Assembly (NCBI GenBank): GCA_013398275.1
Contig: VZSE01014389.1
Location: 3,268,636 to 3,332,635, forward strand
Direction: 5' to 3'
Origin: Promerops cafer
Lineage: Eukaryota; Chordata; Aves; Passeriformes; Nectariniidae
DNA length: 64,000 nt
The notes under the pieces were generated by a model. That model was not told the origin of the DNA and made no database searches. It saw only the letters and a program-made list of their open reading frames with translations. Below, one piece after another: positions 52,401 through 64,000 of this stretch. Position 1 is the first letter of the stretch. Every line of letters starts with the position of its first letter. The position numbers were made by a program, and so were the translations under genes.

Positions 52401-55381
52401 CAAGGTAGAGAAGAATAGCAAATGATGATTGCTCAGGAAATGCTTTTCAGTTGATTGGATGAGTGTTTAGAAAACATAACCATAAAAAAAAGGACAGAGA
52501 AAAAGATTACTTCAAAGTTTGATGCATCTAGATTTAAGACAATTCTAGATGGATATTTTTTACGATTGTACACTGTTGTAAGGAAACTTAAGGAATTTTG
52601 AGAAATCCTTTAAACATAAAATTCAGAGTTCTTGTGGGGGATTTTAAGGTGACAAATTAGGATCCCTTATGTTACAAAGCCTGGTCAAGCGTGTTTAGGC
52701 TTATAAAGACTGCGTGATTTTTCTATGCAAAAAATAGATTTTTAAATAGACTTCATGACTTTTAAGGTAGGAGGTCTGACATAAACTGCAAAACTTCAGA
52801 ACAGAATGATGGAAACCCAGTAAAACTCTAGTGTTGGGGCCCCAGGGAGAATTTGATAACTTTCTTCAAAGAAAATGCTTAAAAAAAAGTATCAGAAAAG
52901 CAAACCAAAACCCAAGACATCATTTTACAGTTTCCAAGGTGTTTTGAAAAATGTGCCATTCTAATGGGGGAGAAAGATTAGAGCCCCACTGCAGCCAGGA
53001 GGATGAGACAGCTGTGCTCTTTGCAGGCAGCCACGTGGTGGTTAACATAATCTGTCACAGGCATTTTGCAGCATATAGCCTGTGATCATTAAAGCTTAAA
53101 ATTACATTCTTTAGATGGTCTAATTCCTGTCTCTCTTTGTTGTAATCACTTTGCTCAGAGCTGAAATTTCTTTCTTTCCCTTGTAATTTTTACTGTGAGG
53201 ATCTATTTGCCAGAGTAAGAAAGTGTGCCTGAGACTACAGTCTGTTGTAAAGCAACTGTCAAGTAGAAGTATTATTGTTAAAATACAGTAACTTGAGATA
53301 CATTCCCACTAGAGACAGACAGGAAATACAGATCCACTGCCTGAAAATCTTTGTCATCTGGATCTTACTGCGGCCAGGTGATGGCAGCTGGCTTGTTCGC
53401 AAATTCTGGTCAAGCACAGCCTCTCTCAAGAGTACTCTGACATCTCAGGCAAAGCCTCCACCTCTCCTAATCTCTTACATCTCAGAAGCATCTGCAAGGG
53501 CTATGTGTCAAGAAAAGCTGGAGAAGTTCCTGTGTTGTAACTTTTCTTGCTTTGAGTTTTACGTGCTTTGAAGGTGATGAAGAGTACGTGTCACTTGACT
53601 CCTTTAAGGTTAGATTTCCAATAGCCAGTGAAGGACAAATTGAGAGCTGAAAGTAATTGGAGAGCAGTTCACATCTGCTCTTCTGGACACCTGCTTGAAG
53701 CCCCTAGTGATGACTTCAAATAGGTTAATCCTTTTTCCAGAGACCAGTGAGTTGCTAGAGGGATGGATTTTTTCAAATGAGAAAACAAGTCAGTTCTGCA
53801 ATGAAAGACAGGGGCAATGGAGGGAAGAGACTAATTAAAACCCATACTGTAAATTGCTGCTGTTGCAGAGAAAGGACTCCTCTCTCATCAGCATTTTCCA
53901 GTTGGCTTATAACATTAAAGAAAACATTATAGCTTTCATTAGATCATAGAGTGGTTTAATGTGTCACTTGTTGTTTACATAATGGGTACCTAGTTTGCTG
54001 CAGCATTAACACTGTAAATTGAATACTCACATAGACTGATATCAAGCTTTGCCTGAGCCTTCACAGGCATCTTTCTTCCCCTTTGCCATCACAGTCATAC
54101 AACCAGTAGAGCACCACTAACCAGAGCAGCAGTGAATGGTGGTGGGGACAGGAAGCTTGTGTCCAAACTAGCACCTTGTTTTGTCCTTTTCGCATGAGCA
54201 TCTATGTTCACTGGAGAAGAAACTTGCAAGGGAACTTTGCATCAATATAAGAATCTCTGGGATAAAGTTCCTGTGATTTAGCTATGGATTTATTGTGCTG
54301 TTCCCATACGTTCTCATTTTGAATCTTCTGATTTTTGTGGGGAGTAATTTTACATCCCAAAAGTCTTACTTTAAGTCTTTACTTTAAGTCTTACTTTGTA
54401 TTTTTAAATATTTTAAATTTGATAGACAAGTATCATCCCAGATAATGATTTCATAGTAGAAAAATGGAAGTGTGTAAGAGAATTTCCAGTTGAAGCTACT
54501 TAGCACAGGAGACCTGTAGTGACATCCTGACCAAGACACTTCTGGTTTGAGAGCTGGGATGTTTGTGGTTCAGGAGCAGAGAATGAGTGAAGGCATTCAA
54601 AGGTATTAGGTGAAATTATGGAAAGAGCCAAACATAAAATTGCCTGAAGCTTGTACTTCTCCAAAGAAAAAAAGAGGCCAAAAATTCTTCCTTTATCTTT
54701 CTGCAATCTAAACTTTCTCTGGAGCTCATGCCATACTTTTGTCACAACACTAAGTCTGGGTCTCCGGTAATGTCTGAAGAAGATTAATAATCAAGAAATT
54801 AGACCAGTTATTGAATGCAATTAAAAAGAAAAGTTTCTATAAGTACATTTTTTCTCATTGTGATAACTGCACACAAGATGTTTAAACTGAGAAGAAAGAG
54901 GCTGACCAAAGTTTTTCTGCCTCCAGGCTGTTGACATGTAAAATACACCAGAAAAAAGTAGCACATTTTATGGGCAGTGTGGAATACTTTCTCTTTCTAG
55001 TATGTGAGACGTACTAAATGACCATGTGAAGGAAAAAATACTGAGGTCATTATGAGAATTAGTGGCAAACAGGGTTTTATCTCTGATAAAATGAAGATGC
55101 TGATCTGAGCCAGGAAAGTGCAAATCCACTGGCCAATATAGCTGAAATCAACATTGAACCTGAAATTTTCTTTCTCAGCAGTTTAGTAAATGGAAGGGTT
55201 TTTTTAATGTTTGGAACATGTTTTAAAGTGGTCAAAATCAGTCTAGTCTAGGCATAAGCTTGCAACTGCATAGGAATTTCAAGTGATCTGGAAGTGTAAC
55301 TGTAACAGCCAGCAGAACACATGCTCCTAATCACCTCAACAATTTGGAAGGTCCCAGACATTGTTCACACAGCATTTAGTG
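49495..55381. other. Intergenic stretch without identifiable genes
   Basis: Nearly 6 kb without a supportable exon. The longest open frame here (50716-51117, 133 codons) lacks domains, and its translation is hydrophobic and compositionally random. The segment 51120-51780 is T-rich on the plus strand and has blocks such as TTTGCTTTTCTGAAGTCCAAA that look like an ancient LINE remnant, though I cannot name a family. A triplicated 12-13-bp unit is at 54361. Confidence 0.6.
54361..54397. repeat. Three tandem copies of a 12-13-bp unit
   Basis: The units AAGTCTTACTTT, AAGTCTTTACTTT and AAGTCTTACTTT follow one another directly. It is a small tandem repeat, most likely from slippage. Confidence 0.85.
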
Positions 55382-55839
55382 TGATGCCTTAGGTTTTAGC
55401 TTTCATGTTTTTCAGATTCTGTACTGCTTTACTGTGTAGTTCTGAGCTTCATATTAAGAGATGGTAAGCTCTCTTCACAGAGTAGGTAGACAAAACAATT
55501 CCTTTCCTAGCTTGGGACCAAGGACAACCACCCAAATTTCAGGCCCAAGAGCATAAACAATGTGGATTGAAGAGAGAAAAACAAGAAGGATGGGACTTTA
55601 TAACCTAAAGCTATAATTGGACAATTAACTCCAATATGCTAAAGGACCAGAACTTATAAAAGTGTGAGACCTCGTGACCAGTCATCCATTTTGTGACCAT
55701 TTTGGGTTCATCTTGGGTGTAGCCCTGGCTGGGCTCTTGTACTGCCCACGGTGTATCCATTGAGACCTTTTAATAAATACCTACTTTATTCTTTAACTCT
55801 GTCTAGCCTCTGTTCTACGTCAGCCTTCACGAGGCATCA
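55382..55839 (+). mobile_element. Solo LTR of an avian endogenous retrovirus
   Basis: A 458-base block is bounded by inverted ends TGATGCCT at the left and AGGCATCA at the right, starting with TG and ending with CA as LTRs do. A TATA box (TATAAAA) lies at 55655-55661. An AATAAA poly(A) signal lies at 55772-55777, followed by a T-rich region, giving a coherent U3-R-U5 order on the plus strand. No gag, pol or env coding sequence, primer-binding site or second LTR is present, so it is a solo LTR left by recombination. The bases flanking it (TAGTG and GTGTG) match at three of five positions, so any target-site duplication has decayed. The layout matches avian retroviral LTRs I recall; the exact family is not determined. 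Confidence 0.85.
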
Positions 55840-58239
55840 GTGTGAAACAGGAACAATACTTGGTGGAATGTACTTAATCTAATTTTAGCTGCACAAAATA
55901 AAGCACATAAAATAGGCTAGTTGTTTACACTCATGTTAGTGTAAAATGACTAATAGAAAGGGGAGAAAAAGCAATAAAGCAGCACATGAATTTGTACCCA
56001 AATGAAGTTACTTGTGTCTTTATTTCTTACTTCTCCAGATACAGAACTAGGAAACCAGAGAGAGTTCTGTTCACCAGGAAAAAAATGGCACATGATAACC
56101 AGATCTATTCAATCTTTATTGTTCATTTTGCCCTAGAAGAGCAGAGCAACAAGCTCATTGTGAATTGTGCTCAGTAAAATCAAACTGCACTGTCAGAGAG
56201 CTCTGTCTGGTGTTTTCAAAGCCTTGCTATGGTCAGGCTATTCCAAGGACACTAAGAATGCATAATATCTTTTGGGGAAAAAAAAGAAGTAGGGCTGTGA
56301 TTTTGGTCATGGTCCTTGACAATATGCTGCTGAAAGACATTTTAGAGTCAGTACTGATAAAAATTGTCTATCATGTGAGCGCTGTGCAGTAAGACGATCC
56401 CTGGTGAGTCATAGAGGTCAAGAATTAACATCTAGCTGTTGTTTCTTCTTTTTTTTGTTTTTTGAGAAAATAGCTGACATTTTGTCTTCTGATTGCCAGG
56501 GAGAGAGTCAAGAGTGTCACAGTTTGTCCAAATGACTCAATTTCCAATTTTAGGAACATAATATTTGTCACTTTTTTTAGCTGCTTTTTTCACTTTAGCT
56601 AAAATGAAGTGTGTTAAGATACTTTTGTCTCTGAGTTTATGAAGTCAATGAATCCTTTGAAATGAGTGGGAGCCTAAGGTTGTAGTATCAGTGCTATATC
56701 ATACTGCCTTTAAAAAAAAGCACTGACACTTTACCTTCTTATAAGAAATTATTCTGTGCTGCTGCAAATATGTAAAACTCACAGCTGAGAGCACCTTCAA
56801 AGATAAACAGCTGCTATTACCTTTACCTAATCAGGTCTGTTTTGTAGACCAAGACAAAAGAGAAGCAGGCTCTTGTAAATGCTCTCTGCATATTTCCTCA
56901 CAATACATCCCTTCAAAACCACTGAACTTGTCACCAGCTGCCAATTTTCATCAAGAAAAGCCTCTCATTAAGTTCACTGAGAGCATTTCTGAGCTCACAG
57001 AACTGGTTCTGAGTTCTTCAGTCTCTGGCTGGATCAATCCCTGCTCTGCAGTGTCTGTCATGCATCCGCATTGCTTGTGCTGGTCACCTGGAGGGACGGA
57101 GGAGGAGAGCTTTGATGTGTAGCTTGTTTTTGCAGATGAAAATGGGGAAGGTGATTTGGTTTCCTATGACACACTCTCCTTGTAGCTTCTGATCTCTCCT
57201 TGCAATTCCAAAGCTTGCTGAGATTCTTTGAGGTGCCCAGAGTGATAAATGTAGGACAGGGGTACTGTGGACCATTGCAAGCTGGAACTCTTCTGTGGGC
57301 TTGCCTGGAATGGCAAAGAGCTGGTCTTATGTCTCTTAATCTCTTATGTTCTTGCCTCTCTTTGAACAAGTTGAAAATATATTATTGCCTTACACTTGCT
57401 ATTTTAATAACCACATTTTCACTTGCCATCTTGTGGGATAGGAGGGAGTCCCTGAGTCAAGTTATGCTGCTATAGCCCTGGCTTTTACTTCCACATGGGA
57501 ACACAAAGGATGGATCTCTGAAAACAATGACTGTTTTTTTCTTGACACAAAAATTTGCTGGTTTTCAAGTTATAGGTTGCCTGCTAATGACATGGGAATT
57601 CTGAAAGAGTTGCATGAAAATAGTTTATTTGCGCAAAACTGTAATTTACACCAGCTCTGTTACTAATGTAGCAGTCTGCTTTGTGAATGCTCCAGGCTAA
57701 GGGGATCCCCAATTGTATTTGGGGGTGACTGGAGCCAGGGAGGATGGAGAGTTTCATGCATGGCAAGCCAGATCTGCAGTGTGGGACTTGGTTTTGAAAG
57801 GTAGGGGAAGGGTACGGAAGAGCAACTCTGGGAAAAAATAGAACAAGGTTTCAAAACTTTTACAGTGCAAACTGTTATTCAAATATGTTCTTATTTATTT
57901 ATGTATTTATTTTTAGTATATTTTATGACTATAATATCTTTACTATTATAAGTCGAAAACCTCATAAAACCAGTCCTTGGCTTCAGCTGTGAAGAGCTGA
58001 GGTCACTATTCTTTGCCTCATGTTGAAACAGAGCAAATGTGAGAGAAAGGGAAGGACTGTGATCTTTTCTTCTCTTGCAAAGAGAAAAAATCTGGCAAGA
58101 GCCAATAAACACTGACAAAGATTGAATTATCTATTCCACTCTTACCGCAACTTTCTTTCTTCCACTCAATTCACCAATTTTTAAATAAATTTTAAAATAG
58201 AATGCATTCTGTAAAAAACAGCCATGGATATTTACTTTT
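55840..58239. other. Intergenic stretch without identifiable genes
   Basis: About 2.4 kb downstream of the solo LTR. Open frames are up to 103 codons on both strands around 57058-57475, mutually overlapping and without domains. An ATTT-rich patch lies at 57890-57915. I see no exon or repeat I can name. Confidence 0.65.
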
Positions 58240-58400
58240 GTTCAGAACAGACCATTTTCATCATCAAGTCTGACCTCCTGGAAACCACAAACCATGAAAT
58301 TTCTCTTATGGGTTCCACTGTCTAATAATCTGTCAGAGGAGATAAATCTTGGGTACAGTTTTTTCTGTGTTGACTAGCAAACTTCTCCTGCCCCAACACA
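58240..58400 (-). repeat. Possible ancient CR1/L3-like LINE fragment
   Basis: TCATCAAGTCTGACCTCCTGG followed by an ACCACAAACCATGAAATTTC block resembles the TCATCTAGTCTGACCTCCTG...CACAGGCCATAGAA signature at the antisense 3' end of old CR1/L3 elements shared among amniotes. Divergence is high and the right boundary is guessed. Confidence 0.5.
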
Positions 58401-61400
58401 GAAATTTCAAATTTCTCCCCAGCCTGCCACTTAAGTCAGTGCTGATAAAACTAGATCAGTCTGTCTAAAGGAATTATTTTTTTTCATTCTCATGACACTT
58501 TGCTTTTATTCATTTACAGGCTGAACTAAATGCCACTCACATCTTTGTTTCAGTGCACCGTGTTGCTCGAGAGCTTGGAGACTGAACTGCCACGACATCA
58601 CTGCCCACCCCTGTAGCTGCCCAGAGTAATTTCCTCTGACATGCACCAAGCTGACACATGAGCTAAAGGTACCAGTCAAGAGCTGATCTTTGTAGAAATA
58701 TTGATAAGAGGTGTAAAGATCACTTTCTCCTAGCATAAAGGATGCCCTGCCAGCTCTGAGAAATTAATTGAGTAAAGACTCAGGATGTTCAATGTATCAG
58801 GTAGAAAATGTGCTCCTCTGTCCTTTCAGGAACTTAAATACTGCTGCAGTTTGCTTTTGTATGGGTTACCACTCTACTTCAAGACAGCAATCAAAGTGGC
58901 TGACAACACATCAAAGATCTATGTGAGGATCCCTTGAAGTCAAGAGAATATTCACAGAATATTGAATATTCCATTTTAAGCAGCCCACAGGTGCCTGCCA
59001 GACTTTAGTGATTCCTGTTCACCTATAATCCAGAAGGATGTCTTTGGTACTACAATGACACTCACTCTTTATTTTACCCTTGCTCAATAATAAAAAAGTA
59101 ACACTTAAGAAATACGCTGAGAGTTCCTGAATCAGATGAGTGCTTAGATTTTAGTAGTAATCAAAGAAAATGTATCTCAATGCAGTGAGATGACAAAGTA
59201 GCTCTTCAGAGATTTTCCTTTGAGCAATTCACTTGAATGCAGCTAGCTCATTGTGAGATGATTATAATGAAGGTTTGCCCATATCTATCTGGTCTTCTGG
59301 ATTTTGGGGATCTTTCAGCCTCTTCAGAATCACTAAAAGTTAAGAAAGAGTTTCACAATAAATGTTTGAAGTCTATAGCAGGATGGAGTCCATGAATATT
59401 TGATAAATATATACCCTAATTGGTAACAGTTTTGAGCACTTCAACAGGATGCTCATTCTTCTGCCACCTGCCCTAGAAAACAATTCTTCTTTGTATTTTC
59501 CCACTCACTTATTCTATTCCAAAGCTCACATTTGCTGACTGTTAAATATAGTCAGTTTTCTTAAATTTTAAGAAGTCTAGATATTATAAAAGATGTGAAT
59601 GTAAAACAGGATTTTCTTTCAAGCATGATCTTAACTCCAAATTTACTATTCTTAGAGAGTTGTAGCTGGAGGAGGACCCAGCAAAAACTGGTGGGTTCTG
59701 GGTGAGGACTTATCCACCTGCCTCAGTCAACTCTGTAGCTGTTCCATCCCACCAACCAGTGCCACCGAGGAAATGCAGTCAAACCTTTCTGTCAGCTTTC
59801 TTTGAGCTGACTTGATTTCTCATCAGATGAACAGAAAAGGATCATCTAAAATCCTTTCTTAGAAAAGAGGATTTAATGCTTTGTCTTAACAAAATGCTAC
59901 AGACTCTGCAGTGTGGTTAGACCAACCAAAGGGGTCTTCCTTGTTTCTCAAGCCAGCAGGACCAGATTGCCTGTGATCCCTTGTTTTGCTGATACAGGTT
60001 GCTTACTTTGGCCATGACATGTTCAGCCCGGGGGTCAGAAATCTGGCTTAAATCCCAGGGAAGATTGGCAGATGCTTTTTTTTACTTTCCCCAGTGATGA
60101 GAGCACTGTTTTCCAGGAACGTCCTGCACCTAATCAATTCTTTGCCATTCACTACTCCTCTGGCACCGGCTTGGTCTCTCTGGTATTCTGCCTGCAACAT
60201 GCAGTTTAATCTCCTCAAAAGATGTGAGCGCCTGAAAATCTTTAGTTTTTCTAAAGCCTTTGGATTTAATATAAGATACTATCATGAAATTTAATGGCCT
60301 ATGATATTTCGGAAGCCTGACTGGATGATCTAATGGGTCCTTCTGGCTTTAAACACTGAACCTCTTGGATCCTCACTTTTCTGATGACTGCTTCATATAA
60401 AATACTATTTAGAATAAAAATAACCTGATCATTTATCATGTATATATTCTTCAAGGGAGAAAATTATTTCACTGCAGCAAAATCACAGAAAAATTAATTT
60501 TACTGGGGCATCTGTGGGTTCAGTGGAGTGTTCCTTAGCCCAGAGCCTCATCTTGTATGGAAGACTGGAGCCATTTCTCTGTGCTGAATCAGGACTTCAG
60601 GCCTGTACTAACAGTGATGTATGGAATGCCTTTATCAATAAAAATAATTAAAAAAAAGAGCAGAGCTCATTTGCTTAAGAAGAAAAACAAAACAATTTCC
60701 CGGCCAAAAAGAGTTCAAAGACTGAGTGATGTGAAAGTCTCTGGGAGAATAGTGAGGAGCAAATGGAACCTTCTAAGTAATTACAACAAAAATAGAAATG
60801 TTGGTTTAAAAATTATTAAAAAGGACAGCTCAACTAGGAGTCAGAAAATCTGGGCTCAGAACAGAACAGGGTATCAGGCAGAGGAGCCTGAAATGAGATG
60901 TCAGAAGTCTTTGGCTGTTTAGATCCAAGTTTGTGACCAAGTTTGTCTAAAGCTGTCCTCATCATGGCAGCAGCTCTATGGTGGGGACTGCAGGGTGCTG
61001 AGCTGGCTTCTGCCAAATCCTCTGTGCAACCAGGACCATGGCACGGGGCACAGGGCATGGAGCATGGGACATGGGACTCCCGTGAGCATCCATCTCAGGG
61101 GGTGGCTGAAAACGTCCCTGGATGGGACCAGCTCCTGCAGGAAACACAGCTGGTGCTTTGTTTCCATCCCTGCTCCTCATGCAGCTTAGCCATCAAAGGG
61201 AGCACTCAGAGAACAATTCTTCCTCCCTCCAGGACATCTGCTTTTCCTTGCAGAGGATCTTAAAGCCGAATTAGAGCCAGGAGTCCAGAAAATGTCCATA
61301 CTGCTGCAAGCAGCATGCTGTCTGCGCTGGGATACTGTGAGAAGCAGAACCCCTGTGGAAAGTGCCTGGCAGAGAGACGGAATCTCAGTGCGGGCATCTC

Positions 61401-62106
61401 CCCACAAGTCCATTTTGAAAAGGGTATATAGAGAAAAAATTAGATTATTGAGAGAAAAGGAGTGTAGCCCAGCCTATTTACTGCCTTTTGTCTCACTGTT
61501 TAAGGCACTGCCTGAGAGGTGATCGGTTTCCCTCCCCCACCCAGAATGAAGCCAGCAGGAATTAAGAAGCAGTGCTTTTTCAGGTAGAAATCACTGTTTC
61601 CCCTCCCTGCTCCCTTTGCTTTGACAAATGCTTGTATGAGGCATATGTAGTGCAGTCAGGTCTGTGTCCTCTCAAACTGGGTTCTTGTGTGAGGTTTAGT
61701 CCCCAAATTCCTGACACAGTTACTTTTTGAGAAGGACTTACAATTGCTTCTGAACAGTCTCCAGTGTAGTTTCCATTTGTGACTGAGTTAATTAAAAAAA
61801 ATTATTGACCTTGCTCACCAATGTCATAAGGAACTTCATACTGTGATGAATTAGAAGGCTGATTTGATTTGCTGACTTCTGAGTCATTCATATAAGTAGT
61901 AACAAAATGCGTAAATAATTTTTTATTCTTGTTTTGTATCTTTTTTACATGCTTAGATACTGTGTACAAAGTCACTGGTGTTACTAAATGACCCAAAAGG
62001 CAGTAAGATTTAGTTTTTAGGAGGACAGTCACTCATAGACGTACCAACAATTACTGCCCTTGTTTTTTTGGAACATCTATAGTAAGTAATATACATTGAT
62101 TGCGAG
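58401..62106. other. Intergenic stretch without identifiable genes
   Basis: About 3.7 kb with one short CR1-like tail (60311-60352). The open frame 60557-60922 (121 codons) encodes a Lys/Arg-rich translation from A-rich DNA with no recognisable domain. The cluster of overlapping frames at 60830-61420 comes from a locally G/C-richer patch and is compositional. Confidence 0.65.
60311..60352 (+). repeat. Short CR1-like 3' tail (sense)
   Basis: GACTGGATGATCTAATGGGTCC then TTCTGGCTTT resembles the sense 3' end of CR1 (GGACTTGATGATCTTAAAGGTCCCTTCCAAC-like). The terminal ATTCTATGA repeats are not preserved. It is very short, so assignment is moderate. Confidence 0.5.
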
Positions 62107-62154
62107 AGTAAGTAAGTAAGTAAGTAAGTAAGTAATAATAATAATAATAATAAT
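62107..62154. repeat. (AGTA)7 plus (TAA)7 compound microsatellite
   Basis: Seven AGTA units at 62107-62134 run directly into a TAA repeat at 62133-62154. This is the left part of a compound simple-repeat block that continues as the GAA tract. Confidence 0.95.
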
Positions 62155-62170
62155 ATTAATAAACAAGTTA

Positions 62171-62242
62171 GAAGAAGAAGAAGAAGAAGAAGAAGAAGAA
62201 GAAGAAGAAGAAGAAGAAGAAGAAGAAGAAGAAGAAGAAGAA
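62171..62242. repeat. (GAA)24 microsatellite, pure purine tract
   Basis: Twenty-four perfect GAA units, inside a 77-base stretch (62170-62246) containing only purines on the plus strand. Long GAA/TTC repeats can form intramolecular triplexes and are prone to length change. Open frames on the minus strand here, encoding poly-Leu or poly-Ser, are artefacts of the repeat. Confidence 0.97.
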
Positions 62243-64000
62243 GGAGTAATAAAGCTCTCGTTAACTGGAATGTGGTGGATAATGTCACCGGTCATATTAC
62301 CTATGGTGCCTCTTGACTATGAGTTGACATAAATGACCTGAATAAAATTATAACAATATGAAAAGTAAAGATAAATCCATTATTTTTCCTTGTCTATTTT
62401 GTAATAGACACAACTTGACACACAACTGTTTGCTGCTGCTTTCCAGTATCTGCTGATGGTATTGTATCTTTTAATTGTCTAGGACACTGAGTTTAATTGG
62501 CTATTTAATTTGGTGGTAGTTATTCTAATTTTCCACAAATTTTCTTTAACCTTTGCATGAACTTTTCTTCCCTCTCCCTTTTGCCATTTGGGAAAGAGCA
62601 GAAAATCAGCCCTTTTTTGTCTCCTTATGTTGGGATTTGTGTCTCATCTTCTTGCAAGAGATTATATAACATATTTTGCCTGCCATTCTCTTCATGATGG
62701 TATGGTGCTTAAAAAAGAACATTTGTACTTTATGTACACACATTACTTCATGGTTTAAGTACCATCCTGTTCATTTTCCTGCTGTGCCATGACATTCAGA
62801 AGATGAGTTTTTTCCTTTTCATAGTGTGTTCCTGCATTTTATCAATTATGGTGATTAAAATACAGTTTTCTGGAAAATAGCAGGAATTGCTCAGCTGAAG
62901 AATTTGGAGAATATACAGCATTTGGATATTCTTGAATCACAGCACTGATGCAGCTCAGCTTGCACACTGAGTTGGTGCCTTCCATGACTTCCAAGTGACT
63001 TCCATGGACTTCCTTGTGCAGTGTGAGTCCAGTCCTTTAATTTCTGAGCTTTGCTCAATTAAAATTCACAGTGTACGTAGTTTTCTGGTTTACCTGAAAA
63101 TTAAGTCTCTGTCACATCAGCTGGCATATCATTTTGCCAGATCTGTTAGTAAGTTGGGAACAGGGCAATAGCCCCAGCATGGAGGTGTGGTGACAGCCCC
63201 TTTCCCCTGCAGCCACTGCAAGTGCCAGGACAAAGCTGTTCAGCACTGCAGGAGCAATAGAAACAAATATTTGGGTAAGAACAAATATTTGGGTAAGAAC
63301 AAATATTTGGGTAAGAACACTTCTTCCTTCTTGAAAACCTGGCACTCTGGTATCGTGTATCTGGAAAGCTGCCTTAGGATGTCATAATTCAGTGCTGCTA
63401 CCAAAGAGATTGTACCACTCAGTCTCTTCCCTCTGGGATTGGGAAATAATTTGTGCCCTCATGAACTACCTATGGGACTGAAGTGGCTGAAAAATTACTT
63501 GAGAAATGTCTTGCTCCTAGCCATGCTAGTTTTCTGAGCAACTTCACAGCTTGACTGCAAATTGCTGCAAGGGGTTAGTAGTGTGGGCATGAGAAAGAGC
63601 TGCTGGGAATGGGAAGTGAGCAGGATGCCACAAAACAAGGACACTGATGCCAGTCCATGTGGTAAGTGGAATTTGAGGATCCTTGCGTATAGAAAAGCAG
63701 CCATTCAAAAGAGAGAAAAACAAGGGGGATGAGAGTTCTCAGTCTTCTCACACCTGTGAGCTTAAGTTTCAGTCAGGTCATGAGGCTTGCTCAGAGCCCA
63801 GAAATTTATGAACATACTGTGTAGGAACAATGTTTGAAATGTTCTTGCTTAACTATATTTCAATTGTAGTTTAAAGTGAAAAAGACAAATAAAAGGGAGG
63901 AAAATACAATTTTCTGTATTTCCACTGAGAATATAAGAATATAAAATGTCTTTAGAAACAATTGACACAATTTGCTTGGCTTGGTTTTGGTAGGTTGGTT
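62243..64000. other. Intergenic stretch without identifiable genes
   Basis: The right end of the window is AT-rich and non-coding as far as I can see. Its only clear structure is the 18-bp triplicated repeat at 63262-63315. Short frames at 63112-63387 on both strands include that repeat and are not supported as genes. Confidence 0.65.
63262..63315. repeat. Three perfect tandem copies of an 18-bp unit
   Basis: The unit AACAAATATTTGGGTAAG is repeated three times without a mismatch. Each unit contains the palindrome CAAATATTTG. Perfect identity suggests a recent expansion. The period is a multiple of three, so it keeps open frames on both strands, but nothing else supports coding. Confidence 0.95.

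Noticed and set aside
60557..60922. 121-codon Lys/Arg-rich plus-strand frame
   Set aside because: The composition follows from A-rich DNA; no domain or conserved motif could be seen.
62010..62295. Minus-strand frames encoding long Leu or Ser runs
   Set aside because: They are direct translations of the GAA/TTC microsatellite.

Overview
The window looks like ordinary vertebrate nuclear DNA, most likely from a bird. It is AT-rich, has long non-coding stretches, few short interspersed repeats, several eroded CR1-type LINE tails and at least one avian-style retroviral solo LTR. The only confident gene is the 3' end of EPM2A, which encodes laforin, the glycogen (phosphoglucan) phosphatase mutated in human Lafora disease. 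Exon and residue numbers below follow human laforin and come from memory, not from an alignment run here. A passerine origin is plausible from the style of the LTRs but is not proven.

Layout. Positions 1-17776 read as intron upstream of the third coding exon of EPM2A; I could not find the second coding exon (the end of the carbohydrate-binding module and linker) there. Coding exon 3 is 17777-18018 and the terminal coding exon 4 is 19421-19701, with canonical AG/GT borders and matching phases. Together they encode the whole dual-specificity phosphatase domain, including the catalytic Asp and the HCNAGVGR signature. A 3' UTR of about 1.6 kb probably ends near 21320, after an AATAAA at 21296 followed by a GT/T-rich element.

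Positions 21325-64000 (about 43 kb) hold no exon I can support. In the human map the region 3' of EPM2A is a gene-poor interval leading to UTRN, and this stretch fits that. It contains a well-formed solo LTR (55382-55839), a probable second LTR (about 41668-42352), CR1/L3-like fragments, a compound microsatellite with a 77-bp pure purine run ((GAA)24), several short tandem repeats, and a homeodomain/AP-1-motif-rich stretch around 34.9-35.8 kb that may be a conserved regulatory element.

The many short open reading frames elsewhere lack recognisable domains, paired splice sites or overlapping homology and look like chance. I found no convincing new biological system. The most useful observations are residue changes in the bird laforin (positions equivalent to human 196, 203 and 329) and the repeat and regulatory candidates in the flanking desert.
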